Source: CAZYEI01 sp964646425 (GTDB taxonomy: Bacteria; Bacillota_I; Bacilli_A; RFN20; JAISJY01). From it: a stretch of 30,109 nt of DNA. The position numbers were made by a program, and so were the translations under genes. Under the pieces are notes generated by a model. That model was not told the DNA's origin. It saw only the letters and a list, made by a program, of their open reading frames with translations, and ran no database searches. Of this stretch, positions 9,157 to 17,959 are shown piece by piece; positions within the stretch are counted from its first letter, which is position 1; every line of letters begins with the position of its first letter. The DNA lies in the NCBI GenBank assembly GCA_964646425.1, contig CAZYEI010000013.1, forward strand, positions 1 through 30,109, given 5' to 3'.

Positions 9157-9942
9157 ATGCAAAAATATAAAATAATCTTTTTCGATATTGATGGAACTTT
9201 ATATTCTCACAAGCAAAACTGTATTCCAAAATCTACAATTGATAGTATCAAAAGACTTAGAGAAAATGGATATAAAATTGCTTTATGTAGTGGAAGATCA
9301 TTATATCTCTTAAATCAACTAAAAATACTAAATTATATTGAAGTTGACTATATGATTTTAATCAATGGAACACTTGTAATAGATAAGCATAATAATAGCA
9401 TAATTTATAAAAAGCCATTTAATAAAATTACTTTAGATAAATTAATAAAACGAACAAGAGAATTAAATGGTGAACTTGGTATTTTAACTTCCAATGATTT
9501 GTTCAGATTAGATAGCAAAACAGATTTAATTATTAAAGGCTATGCCCCCTTACATATTCCGGTTCCTGTTAAAAAAGATTATCGTAATAAAGAAGTTTAT
9601 CAATGCAACTTATTTATCGACGATGAAAAACTTTATTTATTTAATGATTTGTCACCAGAACTAGATTTCATTCATTTATTAGATTATGGATATGATGTTT
9701 TAGTAAAAGGAGAGAATAAAGTAAAAGGAATTAAAAAATTATTAGATTACTTAAATATTTCTCAAGAAAATACCATTGCTTTTGGAGATGGAAATAATGA
9801 TGTAGGAATGATTGAATATGTTGGGCTAGGAATTGCTATGGGAAATTCGGTAGATTTATTAAAAAAAAGTGCTAACTATATTACAGAATCTATTGATAAA
9901 GATGGAATTTATCTTGCATTAAAAAACTTTAATTTGATTTAA
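9157..9942 (+). CDS. Cof-type HAD-IIB family phosphatase
   Basis: Cytosolic phosphatase of the Cof/YbjI type, acting on sugar phosphates or similar small phosphoesters. Motif I is FFDIDGTLYS (nucleophile Asp10 and acid Asp12), motif II ALCSGRS, with a Lys in the KGENKVKGIKKLLDYL region and motif IV AFGDGNNDVGMIEYVGLGIA followed by the family MGNSVDLLKKSANYITES. The 261-aa length and the middle alpha/beta cap fit type IIB. ATG 9157 has GGAG eight bases upstream; ATG 9139 lies at the predicted transcription start. Cof-type proteins are numerous and promiscuous, so the substrate is open. The next gene follows after a 123-base gap without a strong terminator. Confidence 0.92.
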   Translation: MQKYKIIFFDIDGTLYSHKQNCIPKSTIDSIKRLRENGYKIALCSGRSLYLLNQLKILNYIEVDYMILINGTLVIDKHNNSIIYKKPFNKITLDKLIKRTRELNGELGILTSNDLFRLDSKTDLIIKGYAPLHIPVPVKKDYRNKEVYQCNLFIDDEKLYLFNDLSPELDFIHLLDYGYDVLVKGENKVKGIKKLLDYLNISQENTIAFGDGNNDVGMIEYVGLGIAMGNSVDLLKKSANYITESIDKDGIYLALKNFNLI

Positions 9943-10065
9943 CAAATAAAATGTTTTGTCAATTTAAAATCACTATTGAATCCAAGAAAAATATTTTCAA
10001 TCATTTAATATGTATTTTTCAAGTTGTTTATATTAAAATATTGTAAAGAAGAAGGGAGTGATAAA

Positions 10066-10935
10066 ATGCTTGCTCAAAAATGGAAATTCGGTAATATTTG
10101 GTACTATTTAATCTTAATATTAGTTGTCATAGTTTCAATTGCGTTATATCACTTCTTAAAAAGAAAAACAAAAGATGAGATATACAAAACACTATATAGA
10201 CTTACAATTGTAAATTTAATTTTTCATTTCTTAAGACTTATATTTCCACCTTATGTATTTGAATTTAAAAACGCTAATGATTTAAGAGTAATGAGAGTTG
10301 TTGGATTTGAAAATATTTGTGCTGTTAATACCCTACTTGGACCAATTCTATATAAATCAAAAAACAAATATATAAAAGATTATTATATGGTTATTGCTTG
10401 TATTGGAGGGTTAGTTGCACTGACAATTCCAGTGGCACCTTACACACAAAGAAATTTATTCTCGTTTGATATGATGCGATACTTTATTTCTCACTACATC
10501 TTATTTATAATTCCAATTATGACCTTAATCTTTAAATTATACGAATTTAATTATAAAAGATTTTGGACATTACCTATCGCTTTCTTTTTATGCTTAGCAT
10601 TAATTTATTTTAATGAAAATTTAACTTATGATTTAGGCTGGGTAAAGGAAAAAAGAAACTTTTCTTTAGTATATGGGCCACCAGAAAATACTCCTAAAGC
10701 CTTGGAACCATTAACTAATTTCTTAGTTTCTTTGGTTCCAGATAATTTAAAAAATTATCCTGATCAATACGGAAATATTGTTAAAGTGACTCCATTATTG
10801 TGGTTATTAAATCCTTTTTTATGTCTAGCATATCCTGCTTCGTTTATTCTCAACGTTGCATTAGATTTTAAGCATTTTAAAAAAGACACAAAAAATATTT
10901 GGATTAAAGCAAAAGAAAAATTTAAACGTGCATAA
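10066..10935 (+). CDS. Multi-pass membrane protein, YwaF/TMEM164-like (tentative)
   Basis: A 289-aa integral membrane protein with about seven hydrophobic segments (for example YYLILILVVIVSIALYHF, YMVIACIGGLVALTIPV, YILFIIPIMTLIF, LPIAFFLCLALIYF and a segment near the C-terminus) and a Lys-rich tail. The arrangement of ENICAVNTLLGPILY and the later RYFISHYILFIIP resembles the YwaF/TIGR02206-TMEM164 family; this is a motif-level impression, not a proven match. The start is ATG 10066 with GGGAG seven bases upstream; an in-frame TTG at 10024 lacks a ribosome site. A long segment between the last hydrophobic stretches (RNFSLVYGPPENTPK to DQYGNIVKV) is probably a loop. It may be cotranscribed with the HAD gene. 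Function unknown. Confidence 0.75.
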   Translation: MLAQKWKFGNIWYYLILILVVIVSIALYHFLKRKTKDEIYKTLYRLTIVNLIFHFLRLIFPPYVFEFKNANDLRVMRVVGFENICAVNTLLGPILYKSKNKYIKDYYMVIACIGGLVALTIPVAPYTQRNLFSFDMMRYFISHYILFIIPIMTLIFKLYEFNYKRFWTLPIAFFLCLALIYFNENLTYDLGWVKEKRNFSLVYGPPENTPKALEPLTNFLVSLVPDNLKNYPDQYGNIVKVTPLLWLLNPFLCLAYPASFILNVALDFKHFKKDTKNIWIKAKEKFKRA

Positions 10936-10952
10936 AAATATCTAAACTCTTC

Positions 10953-11021
10953 AAAAAAATGTAGACATTAATGAAGCAACCCCAAAATGGTTCCTCAAAA
11001 TAAAAATGTCTACATTTTTTT
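10953..11021. terminator. Long-armed bidirectional terminator-like hairpin
   Basis: Perfect 17-base inverted repeat: AAAAAAATGTAGACATT (10953-10969) and AATGTCTACATTTTTTT (11005-11021), with a 35-base loop that holds a small AACC/GGTT stem. Seven T follow the stem on both strands. It separates the convergent membrane-protein gene and ABC exporter operon. Confidence 0.75.
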
Positions 11022-11069
11022 ATTTTTAATAAAATTATCACTTTAAGTTAACAATAGTTACATTCTACA

Positions 11070-11104
11070 AAATCCTTGTTCATTTTAAATTTGAACAAGG
11101 ATTT
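11070..11104. terminator. Hairpin at the 3' end of the ABC exporter operon
   Basis: Perfect 13-base arms AAATCCTTGTTCA (11070-11082) and TGAACAAGGATTT (11092-11104) with a 9-base loop, 20 bases beyond the ABC stop. No long T run follows on either strand, so it may protect the 3' end, with real termination at 10953-11021. Confidence 0.5.
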
Positions 11105-11124
11105 AAATAACTTTTTATATCAAT

Positions 11125-13053
11125 TTATTCTAGTTCAAATCCACCAGTATATAATTGATAATAAATTCCTTTTTGAGCAATTAAATCATCATGGTCTCCT
11201 CTTTCAATTATTCTTCCATGATCTAATACCATAATTGCATTAGAATTTTGAACAGTTGACAATCTATGGGCAATTACAAATACAGTACGTCCTTTCATTA
11301 ATTCATCAGTACCTTTTTGAACTAATAATTCTGTACGTGTATCGATACTTGATGTTGCTTCATCTAAAATCATTACCGGAGCATCAGCAATTGCAGCACG
11401 AGCAATTGATAATAATTGTCGTTGTCCTTGAGACAAATTGCTTCCATCACCATTTAGAACTGTATCGTATCCATTAGGTAGTCTAGTAATAAAGTCATGA
11501 GCATTTGCAATTTTAGCTGCCTCAATTACTTCCTCATCAGTAGCATCAAGTCTACCATATCTTATATTTTCTCTTACAGTTCCTGTAAATAAATTAGTAT
11601 CTTGCAATACGATTCCAATTGATTTTCTTAAATCTGCTTTTTTTATTTTGTTTATATTAATATCATCATATCTAATCTTTCCATCTGCTAAATCATAGAA
11701 ACGATTAATCAAATTAGTTATCGTTGTTTTACCCGCACCAGTGGCACCAACAAAAGCTATCTTTTGACCAGGTTTAGCATAAATACTAACATTATGTAAA
11801 ACTATTTTATCTGGTGTATAACCAAAATCAACATCATAGAATCTAATATCACCTTTTAGTAAAGTGTACGTCAAAGTTCCATCTTTATGTGGATGCTTCC
11901 ATGCCCAATTATGAGTTCGTTCGTTTGTTTCATGGATTACACCATTTTCATCAATAATAACATTGACTAATGTAACATAGCCTTCATCAACTTCGCTCTC
12001 CTCATCTAGCAAATTAAATACTCGTTTTGCTCCCGCAAGCCCCATTACAACAGAGTTTATTTGTTGAGACACTTGAGTAACATTTTGAGAAAATTGACGG
12101 CTTAAAGCAAGAAAAGCAACTACTACTTCAATTTTGATGACATTAATTGAACCAATACGTAAATTTGGAATTTTAAGCATTAATAATATCATGCCAACAA
12201 AAGCTACTGAGACATATAGAATATTACCAATATTCCCCATAATTGGCATTAAAATATTTGCATATTTATCTGCGTTATTTGAATCTTCAAATAATTGTTG
12301 ATTTACTTTATCAAACTTTTCTTTAGCCTCTTCTTCATGACAAAATACTTTTACTACTTTTTGACCTTTCATCATTTCTTCGATATAACCTTCTATTCTA
12401 GCAATAGAACTTTGTCTCTTAATAAAATATTCGCTACTTTTTCCACCAACTGTTTTTGTAACATATAAAATAAATAATACAGCCATTAAAACTACTAAAG
12501 TAAGCCAAATACTTCTACTTAACATAAAACATAACAACACAACAATTGTAGTTCCACTAGCAAAAAATTGCGGCAAACTTTGAGATACCAGTTGACGTAG
12601 TGTATCGATATCATTTGTATAGCAACTCATTGTTTCACCATGTGGCGTTGTATCAAAATATTTAATAGGTAATGTTTCCATATGTTTAAACATATCCACT
12701 CTAACTCTTCTTAGTAAATCTTGAGTAAGAATTGCTCCCAGTCTTTGATATATAAATGATGAAATTAAACCAATTAAATAAATCGAACCCATTAAGATAA
12801 TTGTTGTAATAAATGATTTTTCAATAGCACTATATCCAATTTCTAATCCATTACTAATATGAGCAACTATTTTTTCCATAAACATTGCAGAAGCAGAACC
12901 ACAAGCACTAGAAATTAAAATACAAACTAATATAATAATTACAGATTTTTTATAATATTTAAATAAATATTTAATTAACCTTTTTAAAGTAACACCATCT
13001 AAACTTCTTTTCTTACCTAATTCACCTTGGGGAGGTCTTTTATTCATTGCCAT
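11125..13053 (-). CDS. ABC exporter half-transporter, catalytically complete subunit (BmrD/TM288-like)
   Basis: Fused permease-ATPase, 642 aa. About six membrane segments occupy residues 35-330; a family insertion (VDEGYVTLVNVIIDENG, then NWAWKHPHKDGTLTYTLLKG) precedes the ATPase. The ATPase has Walker A GATGAGKTT (436-444), signature LSQGQ (540-544), Walker B VMILDE with catalytic Glu565, and switch His596 (IAHRLST). The LSQGQ signature and complete Walker B/His fit the canonical partner of heterodimeric exporters such as TM287/288 and BmrCD. Its ATG 13053 overlaps the upstream subunit gene by 14 bases in another frame, with AGGGGGA upstream, so the two are translationally coupled. Such pairs export drugs or peptides; the substrate is unknown here. 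It ends the MarR-controlled operon. Confidence 0.94.
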   Translation of the reverse strand: MAMNKRPPQGELGKKRSLDGVTLKRLIKYLFKYYKKSVIIILVCILISSACGSASAMFMEKIVAHISNGLEIGYSAIEKSFITTIILMGSIYLIGLISSFIYQRLGAILTQDLLRRVRVDMFKHMETLPIKYFDTTPHGETMSCYTNDIDTLRQLVSQSLPQFFASGTTIVVLLCFMLSRSIWLTLVVLMAVLFILYVTKTVGGKSSEYFIKRQSSIARIEGYIEEMMKGQKVVKVFCHEEEAKEKFDKVNQQLFEDSNNADKYANILMPIMGNIGNILYVSVAFVGMILLMLKIPNLRIGSINVIKIEVVVAFLALSRQFSQNVTQVSQQINSVVMGLAGAKRVFNLLDEESEVDEGYVTLVNVIIDENGVIHETNERTHNWAWKHPHKDGTLTYTLLKGDIRFYDVDFGYTPDKIVLHNVSIYAKPGQKIAFVGATGAGKTTITNLINRFYDLADGKIRYDDININKIKKADLRKSIGIVLQDTNLFTGTVRENIRYGRLDATDEEVIEAAKIANAHDFITRLPNGYDTVLNGDGSNLSQGQRQLLSIARAAIADAPVMILDEATSSIDTRTELLVQKGTDELMKGRTVFVIAHRLSTVQNSNAIMVLDHGRIIERGDHDDLIAQKGIYYQLYTGGFELE

Positions 13054-14785
13054 TATTAGTTCCCCCTATCTTATTTTGAGTATAATAAACTTCTTGGTAT
13101 ATTTTATTTCTAGCTAATAATTCTTGATGATTTCCTTGATCTTGAATCATCCCATTTTCCATAACTAAAATTAAATCCGAATCCATAATACTAGAAATCC
13201 TTTGAGCAATAATAACTTTAGTTGTCTCAGGAATATATTTCTTAAAGGCACTTCTAATTAGTGCATCTGTCTTAGTATCAACCGCCGAAGTAGAATCATC
13301 TAAAATTATAATTTTAGGTTTTTTCAATAAAGCTCTAGCAATACACAATCTTTGTTTTTGACCACCAGAAACATTACTTCCTCCTTGTTCAATATATGTA
13401 TCATATTTATTTGGAAAAGATTGAATAAATTCATCAGCTTGTGCTAATTTACATGCTTCAACCATTTCTTCATCACTAGCTTCTTTATTACCCCATCTTA
13501 AATTTTCTTTAATCGTACCTGAAAATAAAACATTTTTTTGCAATACTACTGAAACAGAATTACGTAGAGTCTCTAAATCATAATCTCTAACATCAACGCC
13601 ACCTACTTTTACACTGCCTTCAGTTGCATCATACAACCTTGAAATAAGTTGAATAAGCGTTGTTTTAGAACTTCCGGTTCCTCCGATTATTCCCACCGTT
13701 TGTCCACTTTTAATCTTTAAATCAACATTTTTTAAAGCAAACTTCTCAGCATTTTTAGAATATTTAAATGACACTCCATTAAATTCAACATCCCCGTTTT
13801 TAACTTCATATATAGGATCACTTGGATTAACAATAGTACTCTTTTCATTTAACACTTCTGAAATTCTCTTCATACACGGGATTGCCATAGTAACCATTAC
13901 AAAAATCATTGATAACATCATTAAACTAGATAAAATTTGCATTTCATATGCTAATAAACTAGTTAATTCTCCAACTTTTAAAGCTGCTTCATTTGTAGAA
14001 ATAATAAGTTTAGCACCTAATAATGCAATTAAAATATTACTTATATAAATAGCAAATTGCATCGCAGGACCATTAAAAGCCATAATCTTTTCAGCTTTTG
14101 TAAAATCTTTGGCAACATCAGCAGCTGCTGCTTCAAATTTTTTAATTTCATAATCTTCTCTTACATACGATTTAACTACTCTAATTCCATTAACATTTTC
14201 TTGAATTGAATCGTTAATTTTATCATATTTTTTAAATACTTTTTGAAACAATGGCATTACTTTATAAATTATAAAGAATAATACAAACGCAAGAAATGGA
14301 ATAATTATCAAGAAAATCCAAGCTAAATCCGGACTGATTTGAAATGACATAAATAGTGAAAATATCAGCATAAATGGTGACCTTACCGCCGTCCTAATTA
14401 TCATCATATACGCCATTTGCACATTTCCTACATCCATAGTCATTCTTGTTACCAAACTTGATGTAGAAAAGTTATCAATATTTTCGAAAGAAAAATCTTG
14501 AACTTTATAATACAAATCATGACGCAAGTTTTTTGCAAGCCCAGCAGCAGCCTTAGCACAATATTTACCAGCAAGAACACCACATACAAGAGAAGCAAAT
14601 GCCATAACCAGCAAAATACTACCATACTTAATAATAGGAGTTAATCCTTCTGTTGATTCATCAATAACCTTCGCCATAACAAATGGAATTAAACACTCTA
14701 AAATAACTTCCAATGAAACAAACAAAGGGCTTAATAGTGAATCTTTTTTAAATTCTCTAACTCTTTTTAAAATCGTTTTAATCAT
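13040..14785 (-). CDS. ABC exporter half-transporter, degenerate-site subunit (BmrC/TM287-like)
   Basis: Fused permease-ATPase, 581 aa, with about six membrane segments in the first 310 residues and an ATPase behind. Walker A is GGTGSSKTTL (368-377), the signature is VSGGQ (472-476), but Walker B reads IIILDDSTSAVD, with Asp497 in place of the catalytic Glu, and the switch residue is Gln528 (IIAQRISSI) in place of His. These are the marks of the non-hydrolysing site in asymmetric ABC exporters, so this protein should form a heterodimer with the downstream subunit. ATG 14785 has AAAGGAGA upstream and lies 16 bases after the marR stop. Its 3' end overlaps the partner gene by 14 bases. Confidence 0.94.
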   Translation of the reverse strand: MIKTILKRVREFKKDSLLSPLFVSLEVILECLIPFVMAKVIDESTEGLTPIIKYGSILLVMAFASLVCGVLAGKYCAKAAAGLAKNLRHDLYYKVQDFSFENIDNFSTSSLVTRMTMDVGNVQMAYMMIIRTAVRSPFMLIFSLFMSFQISPDLAWIFLIIIPFLAFVLFFIIYKVMPLFQKVFKKYDKINDSIQENVNGIRVVKSYVREDYEIKKFEAAAADVAKDFTKAEKIMAFNGPAMQFAIYISNILIALLGAKLIISTNEAALKVGELTSLLAYEMQILSSLMMLSMIFVMVTMAIPCMKRISEVLNEKSTIVNPSDPIYEVKNGDVEFNGVSFKYSKNAEKFALKNVDLKIKSGQTVGIIGGTGSSKTTLIQLISRLYDATEGSVKVGGVDVRDYDLETLRNSVSVVLQKNVLFSGTIKENLRWGNKEASDEEMVEACKLAQADEFIQSFPNKYDTYIEQGGSNVSGGQKQRLCIARALLKKPKIIILDDSTSAVDTKTDALIRSAFKKYIPETTKVIIAQRISSIMDSDLILVMENGMIQDQGNHQELLARNKIYQEVYYTQNKIGGTNNGNE

Positions 14786-14801
14786 AAATATTCTCCTTTC
14801 T

Positions 14802-15221
14802 TCATAACAAATTGTTTTTAATCTTATCTAAAATATCATAAAACATAGTTAATTCTTCTGTTGACAACCCACTAGCAACTTGCTCATCAAATTGTTTAGC
14901 AAACTTCATAAATTTATACTGATGATCTATTCCCTTTTGTGTTAAAATCAATTTCTTTAATCGTTGATCATTATCAACATTTTCACGTTTTATATATCCT
15001 TTATTTTCCATGATTTTAATAACTTCTGATACCGTAGATCTTCGCATATTCAATTCTTTTTCTATGTCCTTTTGAAAAACATTAGAGTCTTGATGATGAT
15101 AAATAAAGCCAATTATCCAACCTTGAACTCTTGTAACATCATCATATTTAGTTTGAGCTTCAATATTTCTCTTTAATAAATTATTAATATATCTTATCTC
15201 TTTTGGGATTGATTTTTCCAT
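14802..15221 (-). CDS. MarR family transcriptional regulator
   Basis: Small dimeric winged-helix repressor, 139 aa. The helix-turn-helix region is FQKDIEKELNMRRSTVSEVI followed by KIMENKGYIKRE, and the wing carries VDNDQRLKKLILTQKG; the flanking N- and C-terminal helices would form the dimer interface. It is the first gene of an operon with the two ABC exporter subunits, the usual layout for a repressor that is released when an exported or toxic compound binds it. A palindrome immediately downstream of its own -10 element (15239-15252) is the likely operator. GGAGG lies seven bases before ATG 15221, and the stop is TGA. The ligand is unknown. Confidence 0.93.
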   Translation of the reverse strand: MEKSIPKEIRYINNLLKRNIEAQTKYDDVTRVQGWIIGFIYHHQDSNVFQKDIEKELNMRRSTVSEVIKIMENKGYIKRENVDNDQRLKKLILTQKGIDHQYKFMKFAKQFDEQVASGLSTEELTMFYDILDKIKNNLL

Positions 15222-15238
15222 TAAAACGCCTCCTTTTT

Positions 15239-15280
15239 GTTAGGACGCTAACATTATATCAAAAAAATATTGTAATACAA
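15239..15280 (-). promoter_or_regulatory. Promoter and operators of the marR-ABC operon
   Basis: On the minus strand: TTGTAT (15280-15275), a 16-base spacer, a perfect TATAAT (15258-15253), then directly the palindrome GTTAG-CGTC-CTAAC (15252-15239) over the transcription start, the spacing expected for a MarR site of the TTAG-N4-CTAA kind. A second perfect palindrome, TTGTAATACAA (15270-15280), covers the -35 element and could be another binding site. Confidence 0.75.
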
Positions 15281-15381
15281 GTGTTTTTTAATAAAAATTT
15301 ATCCATATGATTAAATATATTTTGTTTCAGTACTAAAAAATAATTAGTAATCTTGAGATAAAGCAATAATATATTTTATTA

Positions 15382-15410
15382 TTGACTATTATTTTTAAAA
15401 GGGTTAAAAT
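15382..15410 (+). promoter_or_regulatory. Promoter of the esterase-pncB unit
   Basis: TTGACT (15382-15387), a 17-base spacer and TAAAAT (15405-15410), each 5/6 to consensus. It predicts a leader of about 150 bases before ATG 15570. Confidence 0.6.
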
Positions 15411-15441
15411 TCCCATTGATAGATGATTTAATACATTTATC

Positions 15442-15456
15442 ATTCTAATCTAGAAT
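15442..15456. repeat. Perfect 15-base palindrome in the esterase leader
   Basis: ATTCTA-ATC-TAGAAT, about 25-40 bases downstream of the predicted transcription start. It fits a small dimeric regulator site; no matching regulator can be named. Confidence 0.45.
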
Positions 15457-15569
15457 CTAATTAGTTATACTTAAAGAAAAATATAAATATTTACTTATTT
15501 TGTAAGTTAATTTTACTATAGGCTTTCTTTTTTGTAATAATTTTATAAAGAGAAATGCAGGTGAAACAT

Positions 15570-16469
15570 ATGAAAAAACAATTAGCACTGAAAATGTTGG
15601 AAAAGCGAAGGGAAATGTTGCAATGTGATACTCCCAATATCATATTACAAAAAAATGAAATTAACGTTGTTGTTTTTACATATCAATATGTTAATGATAA
15701 TAATAAGTTACATCAATTAAATATCTATATTCCTAAAACAATTAGCAAAAAATTACCTTTATTAATTGATATTCATGGTGGAGCTTGGATATATGGTGAT
15801 AAAGATACAAACGGACTCTTATGTATGGATTTTGCTAAAAGAGGATTTATTACTGTATCAATGTCATATAGACTATTACCAGAAAATAAACTCATTGATA
15901 TGATTCAAGATATTTTTAATAGTCTACATTATCTATACTCACTTAAAAATCAACATTTTATCGATTTTAATAATGTTGCAATTATGGGGGATTCTGCAGG
16001 AGGTCATTTAAATCTTCTTTGCAATGCAATCAACAATAGTAATTATTTACAACAATGTTTTAAAGTAGAAAAACTACCATTTATTATTAAATGTATTGTT
16101 CTTAACCATCCAGCACCATTTATTCACAATCCTATAAATGAAGAAGAACTAAATCAAGCATTTAATTTAATTTGCTATGGTGAAAATTATACTAATGCTA
16201 ATTTCTATCCTTATGTTTCGCTACAAGGCTTTGCTAATTTTTTAAATAAAGCAACTAAAATATTAATTATCACCAGCAAAGATGATGATATTGTTCGTAA
16301 TCAAGCGTTTGATTGTGCTGAGTTGCTTAAGAAATTAAATATAGCTTATGATTTTTATGATGAACTTGCTAATGATACTTGGCATGTTTATAATGTAACA
16401 CAACCATTTAGAGAAATTTCAATAAAATGTAATAATTATATTGAAAAATTTATTAGAGAAAATTTATAA
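15570..16469 (+). CDS. Alpha/beta hydrolase, HSL-like esterase/lipase
   Basis: Probable cytosolic carboxylesterase, 299 aa, no signal peptide. The oxyanion-hole motif is DIHGGAWIYGDK, the nucleophile elbow is MGDSAGGHLN, the likely acid is in TSKDDDIVRNQ and the catalytic His in DTWHVYN; this order is that of the hormone-sensitive-lipase group. I prefer ATG 15570, preceded by AGGTGA with five bases between; the upstream in-frame ATG 15555 has a poor ribosome site and itself lies just before that AGGTGA. It is followed after 36 bases by pncB and probably cotranscribed. The natural ester is unknown and no link to NAD metabolism is evident beyond position. Confidence 0.9.
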   Translation: MKKQLALKMLEKRREMLQCDTPNIILQKNEINVVVFTYQYVNDNNKLHQLNIYIPKTISKKLPLLIDIHGGAWIYGDKDTNGLLCMDFAKRGFITVSMSYRLLPENKLIDMIQDIFNSLHYLYSLKNQHFIDFNNVAIMGDSAGGHLNLLCNAINNSNYLQQCFKVEKLPFIIKCIVLNHPAPFIHNPINEEELNQAFNLICYGENYTNANFYPYVSLQGFANFLNKATKILIITSKDDDIVRNQAFDCAELLKKLNIAYDFYDELANDTWHVYNVTQPFREISIKCNNYIEKFIRENL

Positions 16470-16505
16470 ATACAGATAATTTTAAAAGAAGGGTAATGAT
16501 AATAT

Positions 16506-17948
16506 ATGAATAAAGAAAATTATACAATGTTAATTGATTTTTATGAATTAACAATGGCAAATGGTTATTTTAATTCCAAAATGAAAGATGAAATTACATA
16601 TTTTGATATGTTTTTTAGAAATGTTCCTGATAATGGAGGTTATGCAGTAGCTGCTGGACTTGAGACATTAATTGATTATATTCAAAACTTAAAATTCAGC
16701 GATGAAGATATTGAGTATTTAAGAAGTAAAAATCTATTTACCGAAGATTTTTTAAAATATTTAAAAACTTTTAAATTTCACGGAGATATTTATGCTGTTC
16801 CTGAAGGTAGTATTGTTTTCCCTAATGAACCTCTTATTACTGTTAAAGCTAATGCAATTGAAGCCCAAATTATCGAAACATATCTATTATTAGCAATTAA
16901 TCATCAATCTTTAATTGCCACAAAAGCCTCTAGAATAGTTAGAGCCGCTAAAGGTAGAACGGTTATGGAATTAGGATCAAGACGTGCTCAAGGAGAAAGT
17001 GCAGCAATTTTAGGAGCTAGAGCTGCTTATATTGCTGGAATTGGAGGAACAGCTTGTGCAATGAGTGATATGCGTTACAATGTACCAGCATATGGAACTA
17101 TGGCACACTCTTGGGTACAAATGTTTAAAACAGAATATGAAGCTTTCGAAACATATTGTAAAATTTATCCAAATAATGTAACTTTACTTGTCGATACATA
17201 CAATGTATTAAAAAGTGGTATTCCAAATGCTATTAAAGCTATTAAAAACATTTTATGGCCACAAGGTATTAAAAAGTGTGCTATTAGAATAGATTCTGGC
17301 GATATTACATATTTAACAAAAAAAGCTAGAGAAATGTTAGATGAAGCAGGACTAACCGATTGTAAAATAGTAATATCCAATTCTCTTGATGAGCATCTAA
17401 TCACTGAAGTATTAAGTAACGGGGCTCAAATTGATTCATTTGGCGTAGGCGAAAGATTAATTACAGCTAAATCTGATCCTGTTTTTGGCGGAGTATATAA
17501 ATTATGTGCAATCGAGCATAAAGGAGAAATAATACCAAAAATAAAGATAAGCGAAAATGAGCAAAAAATTATCAATCCCCACTTTAAAAAGATTTATAGA
17601 ATTTATAGTAAAGAAAACGATAAAGCATTAGCGGACTTACTTTGTGTATATGATGAAAAAATCGATGAATCTAAAGATTTAGAAATATTCGATCCTTATT
17701 TTACATGGAAAAGAAAAACAATTAGTAATTTTTATGTTAAAGAACTATTAAAACCAATCTTCGTTAATGGAGAATTAGTTTACAATGTCCCTTCAATCGA
17801 AGAAATACGTGATTACCATCAAAAACAAATGGACACTTTGTGGGATGAAGTTAAGCGATTTGAAAATCCTCACGAATATTATGTTGATCTTTCGCAAAAA
17901 CTATGGGATATTAAAAATGAATTATTGGCACAATTTTCAAAAAAATAA
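16506..17948 (+). CDS. pncB: Nicotinate phosphoribosyltransferase
   Basis: Converts nicotinate and PRPP, with ATP, to nicotinate mononucleotide in the Preiss-Handler NAD salvage route. The 480-aa protein begins with the family NYTMLIDFYELTMANGYF, carries ELGSRRAQGESAAILGARAA, the segment with the phosphorylated His in YGTMAHSWVQMF, the phosphoribosyl-binding IRIDSGDITYLTKKAR, and the GVGERLITAKSDPVFGGVYK block. Length matches the bacterial/eukaryotic-type (about 480-490 aa) rather than the roughly 400-aa proteobacterial form. The ribosome site GAAGGG is somewhat far from ATG 16506. It lies downstream of the esterase on the same strand; pyk follows with its own promoter. Assignment is firm. 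Confidence 0.95.
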   Translation: MNKENYTMLIDFYELTMANGYFNSKMKDEITYFDMFFRNVPDNGGYAVAAGLETLIDYIQNLKFSDEDIEYLRSKNLFTEDFLKYLKTFKFHGDIYAVPEGSIVFPNEPLITVKANAIEAQIIETYLLLAINHQSLIATKASRIVRAAKGRTVMELGSRRAQGESAAILGARAAYIAGIGGTACAMSDMRYNVPAYGTMAHSWVQMFKTEYEAFETYCKIYPNNVTLLVDTYNVLKSGIPNAIKAIKNILWPQGIKKCAIRIDSGDITYLTKKAREMLDEAGLTDCKIVISNSLDEHLITEVLSNGAQIDSFGVGERLITAKSDPVFGGVYKLCAIEHKGEIIPKIKISENEQKIINPHFKKIYRIYSKENDKALADLLCVYDEKIDESKDLEIFDPYFTWKRKTISNFYVKELLKPIFVNGELVYNVPSIEEIRDYHQKQMDTLWDEVKRFENPHEYYVDLSQKLWDIKNELLAQFSKK

Positions 17949-17959
17949 TAATTTTACTA

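Larger units (their letters stand above)
15281..15569. other. Noncoding interval between divergent marR and esterase genes
   Basis: No convincing gene in either strand. It holds one good plus-strand promoter (15382-15410), a perfect 15-base palindrome (15442-15456) and a weaker inverted repeat with 6-base arms, TACTAA/TTAGTA, at about 15331-15349. The remainder is A+T-rich with nothing I recognise. Confidence 0.6.

Noticed and set aside
9986..10020. GAAAAATA/TATTTTTC inverted repeat after the HAD gene
   Set aside because: Only eight A+T-rich pairs, a 19-base loop and no T run; too weak to call a terminator.
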